In this document: piece after piece, positions 55,376-64,000 of the stretch
How positions within the stretch are numbered: the first letter of the stretch is position 1
Layout of the letters: each line of letters begins with the position of its first letter
Assembly: GCF_030867095.1 (NCBI RefSeq)
Contig: NC_081835.1
Coordinates: forward strand, 24,250,501 to 24,314,500
Length of the DNA: 64,000 bases
Direction of reading: 5' to 3'
Origin: Alligator mississippiensis
Taxonomy: Eukaryota > Chordata > Crocodylia > Alligatoridae
Notes under the pieces: model-generated
Databases searched by the model: none
Told to the model about the DNA's origin: nothing
Seen by the model: only the letters and a program-made list of their open reading frames with translations
Made by a program: the position numbers and the translations under genes

Positions 55376-58300
55376 CTGTGCATCATGAGTTTCTTCTGTA
55401 TTTACCTTTTTCTTCCTTTCCTTTTCTTCTCTAGCCTGTTGCTGAGGAGAAAACATGCAGCCTAGCTACATGAACCCCCCTGTTGTTCTGACCATGTACT
55501 CTGCACATGGAAAGCTAGGGCCTTGTATGTGGATAAGATACATAAAATCCTCTGGCTTGATTGGCCAGGGGTGGCAAATATTTCTTAAGGCAAATTGGGA
55601 GAGAGAGAGAGAGGCAGGGGGAGGGAGAGAAGTGTGGCATTCCCTGTCTGGACAAGGCTAAGGTGATGTCATGGTAAGGGATACAAGGTGAGCTGGGCTG
55701 GTTTGGGGAGGAGGCATAGCTGCTAGGGGCTGCTCAAGAGCAAAGTCTCCTCCACGGAGAAGAAATCTGCAGCTAGATAAAGGGGAAACTGAGGTAGAGT
55801 AGAGAGGGAGGGAGAACTGTCCTAGTGTCTGGGAACTCCTCTCTCCTCCTTTTCTTCTCCCTTTTCTGAGGCTTTAAGGGATTAATACTGAGGAAGAGGG
55901 TTTTGACTCCTTGGGTTCACTGGCCAGGAATTAGGCCTGGCAGTCTTAGACAGGGTTGAAACCTGGGAGTTTCTAATCTTGCCAACTCTGGGCTGGGGTT
56001 CAGGTTTGCAACTTTCTGCTCCCAGTGGAGCTGTGGATCGAAACTGCCTGCAGCCCAGGTCTAGAGAGTAGATCTGGCTTTTCCCCTGTTTCTTTTGATG
56101 GTGCTTCGCTCCAGCCAAGCTGTGTGGTTGGGTCAGCTGTAGCTAGTGATCAACCTGGCTCCCTTTGGAGCTTGTTCTGTAGTTTTTGTTTCAGCAGGCT
56201 ACCTAAACCAGCCCAAAGTTTTTTTGGCGGGGGAGGGGAAGGTGTATGCTGGCTGGAGCTGCAGACCCCACCCCCACACAGCCTCTCCATCAGAGCAAAA
56301 ATCAGCACTCTATTACTTCTCCAGGAGTGATGAGGGGCCCCTTGCACCACAACCAAACTACTGACCACAAGCAGCTTCCCAATGAATGGTGAACCCCAAT
56401 TGTAAGGCCACTCCAGTGTGGACCCTGGGACTAACCATTTGGGAAGCCCAAGCCCTAGACTGGGCTGGGCAAAGTCTCTACAAAGAGGTTCAACCTATGA
56501 ACTATAGCTGTAGAGATAGCATTTATATGGGGTTTAAGGGTTTCTTTGTGGGGGGGGGTTGATAATAAATTTGTGTTCATGGGTTTGTACTGGCTGCGAG
56601 AGTGGGGTATTCTACACTGATAAATCCCCAGTCAAATTTCATGTTCCCAGATTTCTGGGTGGGGGCTTGAGCCACTGGTATAATTCAGTGGGTACCCCAA
56701 AACGTGAACCTGGCCCTTCTTGCTGCCAAGTGCCCAGCAAAGCAGAATGAACGATAGAAACAATTCTCTCTCCATTATAGAAGGTACCAAGTAAAATCCA
56801 CTACAGTTAAAGGTTACAGGCTTCTATTACATTAACCTCTATTTTCACATGCTAATGACATTCCAAAACATTTATACTTTGGACTAAGTTTCTCACTCCT
56901 CATTTGGCCCCTGATGTAAAATTTTTCATAACAAAATCTAATCATTACAAGGGGCCCTAGTGCAGTGTGGCATAGGGCTCTAGAACTGCCACAGCACCCA
57001 GGGAACAATAGCCCCCACTTGCTTTGTGCAAGTCTCTTGCCTAAGCAAAAACAAGGAAATATATGTAGGTTATGTCTCAGGAGAGAACAAGATGACTTGG
57101 GAGGATTATAATCCTCCAGGTTACTAGTACCCAACTGAAACCTTGCTGGCTGCATTTTGACTGAAATGCAGAGACACCGTACACAATTTTAAAGTGAACA
57201 ATCAAAAATGCACAAAACCTGAATACTTATCTTTTAAGAGAAAACAAACATGCTTTAATCATCTTTAAAAAGTTATAGCAAAGGGGGGGGGGGGGAGGTT
57301 TGGACTACCTAGAATAACAATGCATCAGTGTTCTAAGCCTCTCTTGTAAACCACCACTGTACAGTTAAAAAAAAAATACAAATAGCCTGCTATACTAATG
57401 TGGATCACCATTGTGTATGAGGACTATATAGGGTTGTGTGAGGAGTACTCTGACAAATGTAATGAATAGACCACAGGGACCTCGGGGATTTCTGCTATGT
57501 GTGATAATGACAAAGCCAGAATCCATCTCATATGACTTCTTGGAATATAATTTTTTTTCTGGTACACAAAAGCATTTGGATAGAGACAGGTTACCTTATG
57601 AAGAAAAAAAAAATGCTTAAAAAAGCTGTTGTTTACCAGGAAAACTATTTGTTTTAGTGGTAGATACTTTTTAATAAGCCACAAGAATGGGAATGAATTC
57701 AAATATCCCTTAATACCCACATTAATAAAAAGCTAGTTAGAAAATAGTTGCATTTCTGCTTGCATCCTCAAAAGGACTGAATAATGATATCCACTAAGAA
57801 ATAGTCTCCTGCTATTGTTGATCACATAAAAAGAAAATACACCAACTTCCTTTTCTTAACCCAGAGGGATTAAGGAATAGACATCTGAAAATGGGTTATG
57901 TGCAGTCACTTACACTAGAGGCAGAAAGCACCTGATCTTAAATCTATGCCATAACATGGGCTTGCTGTGTCCAGGGTAGACCAATTTAAATACAGATATT
58001 TAACTCTGCAAGTTAAAAGCCTCCATTAAGATGAGCTTTTCTTCTTGTATTTCAGTAATTTTGTAAAGGGTACTCTCTCCTCAGTTAGCCATTGAAATAT
58101 GAAGATGAACCACTAAATAGAACCTTCAATCTATATTTGGTGCATCTTTATGCATCACATCAGTGTACATTTATTTAAATATAAAGCTTCATATTTTCAG
58201 ATTCTTAATAGTTAAACATTTTAGAAAGCAGTGACTGATATACTGTTTATGTACTAGATAATAATTTTGCTTGTATGAAGCAGCTGGAATTTAATCCTGG

Positions 58301-60697
58301 TGGTATCATGGGGCCTCCTGTAGTCAGAGGCCTCATCCTAATGCCTGTGATAATTTTGCCAGATTCCCTTGCACTCGGCAGCACAGCCCTTGAGTCACCC
58401 AAAGATTAATCCCTCAATACAGTATGTGGCCTACTGTCACATTTTGATACAGCTTGGCTTCAAAAGTTAGAATCAAATGAATACAGACTAGTTTAAACTT
58501 TCTGCCAGCAGCTTCTGGATTCAGCATATTTATTTTGTATTTAAATATTTTAAAATATTACAAATTAAGGCCTTATGTTTTTATTCAATTTCCATTTCAT
58601 TTTAGCCTGCTTTTAGTAAGAAGTTCCAAATTAAAAAGAAACAAATTAAGAATTCTAATTTAAACCAAAGAATTAATGTTTTATCCTAATCCCCCACCCC
58701 TCTTTTTATTTGTATTTTTTAAATCACCCCTGTTTACTTTGCATGGAGACTTTCCAGTGGAGAGAATTTAAGGGGGAAAGTCTGTGGTTTTCAAAAGGTA
58801 CCACATGGCCCTTTATTCTTTTTACAATAAAGTTAAGTTTTTCTATGATTAAAAAAAACAAACAAAAACACACAACAAACATGCTTTTTTTCCAAGTATT
58901 TCAAGAAACAAAGCCAAGTTATAATTAATCTGATTAACATGTCACAACTCACAAGATGAAAATTTTTGGTATGAACTTTGTAAAGCTACTTGAAAAAATG
59001 ATGTAAACAAAAAGGAAACAAAGGGCAATAGTAGAAAGGGTATGCAGGGCTGAAACAAAAAAAAAGGAAGCAGGAATTTATATATATCTATAGATATATA
59101 TAGCTACAGGCATGTTATTGCTTTTGAAAAAGTTCCTTTGCTTCTTTTTTTCTTTGGTATCTTTCCTGAATGCCTTCCCAATCAAGGCCGCTCTTTAAGA
59201 ATTTTCTATTATCTTAAAAAATTCTCTCTCTAGAACAAGTCGTGTGCCATTTTGTTTTTTCTCTGAAAAAAAAAAAAAAAAATCCTTATAGTACTATACT
59301 GTAATTCCAGAAATCTCTCTCTTTAGAAGCAGCAGTAATTTGGAAAGCCCTGTCTTGGAGACATGCTTAATACACAAGGTCCCATTATCACGAAAGGTAG
59401 AACAGAAGTCATTTGGGTATACGCACACTTCAGGTTATGTCCAGTCTAGTGCTTTCAGATGGACCAGTCTATGGCATCCAGTTGTGGCCAGGTCCAGGAA
59501 ACTATTTATTTTGTTCATGAAGTAGTCCATGACTCCTTCTATTAGCATAGCTTATAGGCTAGAAGAAAAGTTGAACTTTCACTCCAGTGCCAGAGAACAT
59601 CACACACACCCAGCCTTGTTCCTCTTCCTTTCCAACAGCTCCTTAGCCCCTTTACCCTCTTGACCATCATCCCCCTTCCTGCCCCACTTTCACAGAGGCC
59701 TAAGTCTAACCTCTTCTCAGGGTTCCCATTAGCCAACACTGTATTAAATAGCAGAAGACCATACCTTCCTATCCCTTACTCCTTGCCTGGACTGCTTCCT
59801 ACCTTCTTTGCTTAGCAGCTCCGTGCTTCCATGTTATTTCTTCAACAGCTTCTCTGAAGCTTCCAACCCCTCCACCTGCTGCCCCCATTCTGCCTGAGCT
59901 GCCCTCTTTCCTAGCAGCTGTTCCTAATTGGCTCACTTGGTCACAGCTGGGGAAAATAATTAGGCTGTTTCAGGCTACTGCCATGTGAGATGAATCTACC
60001 TCATCATGCTGCCTTCATCTGGCATGATGTAGAACTTGTATAATAAAATCAGACCTATTGTACTGCTTTTACAGAGAAATAAACAGTCTATTTTAATTAT
60101 ATTAAAAAAAAGTAAAACCTGAAGTTAGACTAGATTTTAACATCTGCATGAAATATACATCAAAACAGAGACTGCAGTGGGTTTCAGAACAAAAAGTCTG
60201 AGAGGACTGAGACAAATTGTTTTTTAAAACGATTAACTAAAAGTTGGATGAGGAAAGCAGTGCATTTGACAAGACCACTGACAAAAAAAATATCTTGCTA
60301 AGTTTTTACCTAATAAGATTATAGAAATCTGCAAAATCCTCTGAGAAAGACTATCTAATAGTGATGCTTTAAAAAAGAAGCAGCATGCAATAACTACTGA
60401 TCTAGAAAACCCTATTTAGTACTATTGTTGTCAATCTAATGAAATAATGGCAACATTAAAGACATCTCTTACCAAAAGATTTATAACTTTATAATAGTTA
60501 ATCAAATATATTGGGGATGGTTTTATTTATAAATATCAGTGTTGTTTCAATTTTTCTTTTTTTTTTTTTTTTTTTGCTCCTCAGACGTGCGGTTTGACTG
60601 CTCTGAGAAATGGAGACCTCCATTTATCCACGGATCAAAAACATTCATTCCCTATGCCCACTGAAACAGGTACTCAGCTGTGTTCCCAGTTTTCCCT
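55376..60697. other. Long stretch without recognised genes
   Basis: Positions 55.4-56.75 kb are mixed to GA-rich (a GA run near 55.6 kb), with open frames of up to 101 codons lacking domains. From 56.8 to 60.7 kb the DNA is AT-rich. Simple features are G13 at 57283-57295, a 24-bp perfect AT-rich palindrome at 59079-59102, A17 at 59266-59282 and T19 at 60557-60575. No gene, RNA or transposon ends were recognised. Confidence 0.5.
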
Positions 60698-60842
60698 GAT
60701 ATAAACACCTGTCCAGAGAGCACAATTAACTATATACAAGAGTAAGAATTGCAGACTGACGGGTTTCCAAAACCACTAGAACCACTCAGAACAAGTTAGT
60801 AACTTTCAGCTAAAGTTTTCTACCAAAGAAGCCAATGAGTGT
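60698..60842 (+). repeat. Left arm of a 145-bp inverted duplication
   Basis: This segment (TGATATAAACACCTGTCCAG ... GAAGCCAATGAGTG) is the near reverse complement of 61856-62001, with about 85 percent agreement by eye. The longest shared blocks include TTTCCAAAACCACTAGAACC and ACCACTCAGAAC. The arms are separated by about 1.0 kb. Confidence 0.88.
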
Positions 60843-61467
60843 CAGCTAAATGGTAACCCTATTGTTAATTTTAGGCTACTGACAGAACTCTGATTAAAGC
60901 TAGGCAAAATATACACCATTAGCAAAAACACGTTTCCCTGGGGACAAACAGCAGCAGGACAATACCTGTCCCTGGGAAATGCCCATGCATGCACACTCTG
61001 ACACATAGTGCATTGCCATGAATGGGGTAGGGGACGCTGGGGCCAGCACCTGGGCTGGCCCAGCAGCCTTACCTGCAGTCCTGAGGGCCTCTGGGGGCTG
61101 TAGCCATGGCAACCTGGCAGCATGGAGCTTGGCCGGCAGCCCGAGCATGGCTCCAGACAGCCAGCTTCCACTGAAACACACTGCTGCCACATGTGCTACA
61201 CTGCTTTTAAAGCATAGGTTTTTTTGACACCAGGATTTCCCAGTGTTAAAACCCCCTGCTCACTGAAAGTTAGCATCACGGAGAAGTCTGCAGCACTGCG
61301 TACCACACGTCTGCACTTGTCTGGACATGTCTCAAGTGGTTTTGCCATTTAACATTTTCCAGTTTAAAGTTGGATAGCGAAGAAATTTAGTAAAAGTTGC
61401 AGATTTGCAAACACTTTTGATGATTTTTTTTCCCCCCCAATATGTTTTCAATCATCATGATATCTAT
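60843..61467. other. Loop sequence, unassigned
   Basis: GC-richer block between the inverted arms. Open frames of up to 116 codons on both strands have no domain. It may be another transposon interior. Confidence 0.35.
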
Positions 61468-61655
61468 GATGGGCAGCTAGGATCTGGAACCAACTTCCAA
61501 GGGAAGTGGTGCTGGCTCCTACCCTGGGGGTCTTTAAGAGGAGGCTTGATAATTACCTAGTTGGGGTCATACGAGCCCAATATTCTTTCCTGCCCAGGGC
61601 AGGGGGTTGAACTTGATGATCTACTTAGGTCCCTTCCGACCCTACATCTATATTA
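61468..61655 (+). mobile_element. CR1 LINE 3'-end fragment, copy H
   Basis: Starts within the C-terminal coding end (AGGATCTGGAACCAACTTCC, then GGGGTCTTTAAGAGGAGG) and ends with TTGAACTTGATGATCTACTT and TTCCGACCCTACATCTAT. It has the same 3'-end type as copy D. It lies in the loop between the two inverted arms. Confidence 0.9.
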
Positions 61656-61855
61656 AAAGGGACCAAAAGGAAGCACATCTGTATTTTTTCCCACTACAGA
61701 ATACGTATTGTACTGAATTGAGCATGAGGCCAAACATGAACCGCTTTATTCCACCTCCCACCACTGACTCTCCTCTATATGGCTTTACATTTACTGTACA
61801 TAGAACTTAACAGATATTACTCAGTTACAAGTTTCAACACTCCTACAAAAGTTGC

Positions 61856-62001
61856 CACTCATTGGCTTCCTTGGAAGAAAACTGCTGCTGAAAATTACTA
61901 ACTGGTTCTGAGTGGTTCTAGTGGTTTTGGAAACCAGGTAATCTGCTACTCTTACTCTTGTGTATAGTTAAGTGGTGCTCTCTGGAGAGGTGTTTATATC
62001 A
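61856..62001 (-). repeat. Right arm of the 145-bp inverted duplication
   Basis: Partner of 60698-60842 in inverted orientation. The outer limits of homology are GATATAAACACC on both sides, and the inner limits are GCCAATGAGTG on both sides. Confidence 0.88.
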
Positions 62002-62206
62002 AAGAAAATGGAAGGTTACTTGCCCAAGGTCATATACCATAAGTCAACATTAGAAGCAGTTTTCAAACTATCTGGACTCATATGCTTTTGTAAATCCACA
62101 AGCCCAGACCACAGCCCTGCATAAAAGGTACAATTGTTTCCCATTCATAAAATAGAGATAATTTGCATCTCACTGCTGTCTCTTCCACAAATTCAGACAT
62201 ACAATA

Positions 62207-62848
62207 TAGGACTGTACAAAGCTTCAGTCACCAATTTGATTTGGAGGAGATTCGCCCCGATTTGGTAGCCGAATCTCCGAATCAAATCAGGAGACCCATT
62301 AAAAGGTCTGAATTGAATCTGAAGCCTCTGAATTGATTCAGAAAAGATTCCGAGATTTGGATCGGCCAGGGAGAGGCAGGCACAGCCGGGCAGCTCCAGG
62401 TTCTCCCGTGGCTCCTTCAGCTGTGCCTGCCTCTTCCCGGGCAGGGGGAGCCATGGGAGCAGCACCCATGGCTGCCCTGCCCAGCCCTAGCCTCCCAGCA
62501 CTTAAAAAAAACAGACCAAAAAAAGCCCTGTAATCATCAGCTGCAGCAGCAGGGATCAGAGCCTCTGAGGGCTCATGGCAGAGCCCACCCCATACAGCAC
62601 AGAGCAGTGGTGGGTAGCAGGGATTGCCTCCCCACCTGGCACCTGAGTGGCAGCTGCCCCATGGCATGGGTACAGCACGGCTTGGCAGGGTGCCACATAC
62701 TGTCTGGGAGCTGGGGCAGCTCCAGCAGTCACCCGGAGCCTGGCAGCGCTCGGCACTAGAATCACCAAATGGAATCACTGTCCTCCAAATCAGCCGAATC
62801 AGCCAAATCTGAATCTGAATTGAATATTTTTGTATTTGCACAGGCCTA
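62207..62848. mobile_element. Non-autonomous hAT element (type 1 termini, type 3 interior)
   Basis: The left end TAGGACTGTACAAAGCTTCA and the complement of the right end, TAGGCCTGTGCAAA, agree with the family termini. The flanks ATACAATA (62199-62206) and ATACAGAA (62849-62856) match at 6 of 8. Subterminal GATTC/GAATC motifs are dense, and the interior blocks (CACTTAAAAAAAACAGACC, CCATACAGCACAGAG, GGGATTGCC) are shared with 45329-46347. The 167-codon minus-strand frame inside has no domain. Confidence 0.85.
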
Positions 62849-62975
62849 ATACAGAAGCTCTTTTAGCTTCTTGCAAAGATGGTACTTAGTCCATTAAGTT
62901 AAAAAACAATTCCGAAATCAAAGCTGTGCAGAAAGTGGTGGTCTGCTTACAGCATTTGGCCATTATAGCAGTGTT

Positions 62976-64000
62976 TCCCAGCCTTTTCCAGTCCCAGGCA
63001 CACTTACATTTATTAAAAAAAATTTGTGGCACACCTGTTAGGGCAGGAGTAGGATCCAGCCCGTGAGGCCATTCTAGCCAGCCCACGGGGCCCCTAAATT
63101 TTTTTTGAAAATTAAAATTTATCTGTCCTTGGTTCCTATCAAAAAAAATGACAGGAGCCAGGGGCAATAGGATCCAGGGGAATCCTTGGTGGGTTGGTGC
63201 AACAGCAGGACCCACCTGGCCCTGCCCCGCAGCTGGAAGTCCCAGCAGGGGCTTCTGGCCTGCGACCACGTGGCTGTCTTGGCGCGGGAAGCTCAGGTAA
63301 GTGGGGGAGGGAGGGCAGGGAAGGAGCTGGTGCAGAATGTGGGGAAGAGCGGCCCCTCCCCCATGCTCCCTGCTACAGCTGCTCACAGCCCATACTGTCC
63401 TGAGCAGGCACAGGCAGACCCACACAGGCTATGAATGGCTGCAGCGCAGGGCGCTGGCCATGGAGTGGGTGAGAGGCTGCTTTTCCCCAACACTCCGCAC
63501 CAGCTTGCCACCACCACCTCTGTGCTGCCCAGTGCACAAGCTCCACGTGGGCAGCATCAGCAAACACTGCCCAGCGCGCAAGTGGCAGGGGCCGCAGCTG
63601 CTGCCGCCATGGTGCAGTCCCAACAGGGAGCCCAGAGCTGGCGCAGAGCCCAGGCTGGCAGCAGGGGCAGGTTACAAGCTGGTGCTGAGCACGGGGGGGG
63701 GGAAGCAGCCCCTCCCCTGTCCCATGCCCAGTGCCCCGCACTGCAGCTGCTCGCAGCCCATGTGGGGCTGCCTGTGCCTGCTCAGGAAAGCCCTGCACAG
63801 GCTGCGAGTGGCTGCAGCAGGGAGCACTGGGCTCCTTTTCCCTGCTCTCTGCATAAGTTCCTTCCCTGCCAGTGAGAAGAGGGTTGGGGCTGTGCACTAC
63901 CCCCCACTTGTACTGCCGGGCTCAGGTGACACTGGGTGTCTCAGGGCCAGTGCCATCAGGGCGCAGAGCAGGGCAGCAGGGGTACGGGGTCCTGGCTGGC
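62976..64000. mobile_element. GC-rich repeat, left end(s) of hAT type, running off the window
   Basis: CAGTGTTTCCCAGCCTTTTC at about 62972 and GGGCAGGAGTAGGATCCAGC at about 63041 both resemble hAT left termini, so one element may be inserted in another. The remainder is GC-rich and made of palindromic modules (next entry). The right end lies beyond 64000. Open frames of up to 179 codons have no domain. Confidence 0.45.
63320..63850. repeat. Two tandem palindromic modules
   Basis: A module near 63320-63510 has a forward half (AGCTGGTGCAGA ... GCCCCTCCCCC ... CAGCTGCTCACAGCCCAT ... GAGCAGGCACAGGCAG) followed by its inverted counterpart (ACAGGCTATGAATGGCTGCA ... CTGCTTTTCCCC ... CGCACCAGCTTG). 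A second module at about 63675-63850 repeats the order: AGCTGGTGCTGAG ... CTGCTCGCAGCCCATG ... CTGTGCCTGCTCAGG, then its complement-like half. Confidence 0.65.

Noticed and set aside
59079..59102. 24-bp AT palindrome as a regulatory site or origin
   Set aside because: It consists of alternating TA around CTATAG and is expected from simple sequence. Nothing nearby supports a function.
62886..63425. 179-codon minus-strand open frame
   Set aside because: It covers two hAT-like ends and part of a palindromic repeat. No domain was recognised.

Overview
The window looks like vertebrate, non-mammalian nuclear DNA, most likely crocodilian, with a turtle as the alternative. It holds at least eight pieces of CR1-type LINE retrotransposons, several hAT-like DNA transposon families with 8-bp target duplications, a PIF/Harbinger-like element and retroviral solo LTRs. 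I saw no Alu- or L1-like sequence. I found no host protein-coding gene, rRNA or tRNA gene that I can support. Nearly all long open frames are decayed CR1 ORFs or chance frames in GC-rich repeat interiors.

Layout. 0-7 kb is mostly unrecognised sequence with a perfect short hairpin (100-141) and a small hAT-like MITE (714-872). 7.0-9.3 kb is a well-preserved CR1 on the minus strand. 9.3-15.3 kb is AT-rich, with a retroviral-LTR-like block near 11.6-12.4 kb. 15.8-18.2 kb is a plus-strand CR1. 19.7-24.3 kb is the most complete CR1, with both ORF1 (SGNH esterase type) and ORF2 (endonuclease and reverse transcriptase), and ORF1 is split by a 625-bp insertion. 25.8-27.4 kb is a foldback hAT element with a solo LTR nested in it. 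28.6-28.8 kb is a long imperfect hairpin, and 29.5-30.5 kb is another foldback hAT. 32.4-34.6 kb is a 2.2-kb foldback hAT carrying a nested CR1. 35.3 kb is a hAT MITE. 36.35-39.18 kb is a PIF/Harbinger-like element whose interior is a degenerate tandem array of about 13 units. 40.9-46.7 kb holds four hAT-like elements and one small TA-flanked element. 51.3-55.4 kb is a nest: a hAT MITE, an inverted duplication around a CR1, two solo LTRs and two opposed CR1 fragments. 60.7-62.0 kb is a second inverted duplication around a CR1 tail. 62.2-62.8 kb is another hAT. From 63.0 kb to the window end there is a GC-rich repeat made of palindromic modules.

How the parts relate. Target duplications and interrupted homologies give a relative order. 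The solo LTRs interrupt CR1 copies and a hAT element, and a CR1 interrupts another hAT, so the LTR family is the youngest layer visible. None of the four CR1 copies that reach reverse transcriptase motif C keeps an intact FADD-type catalytic motif, and each is broken differently. Nothing here appears able to move by itself. The non-autonomous hAT and Harbinger-like elements carry no recognisable transposase, so transposases supplied elsewhere must have moved them.
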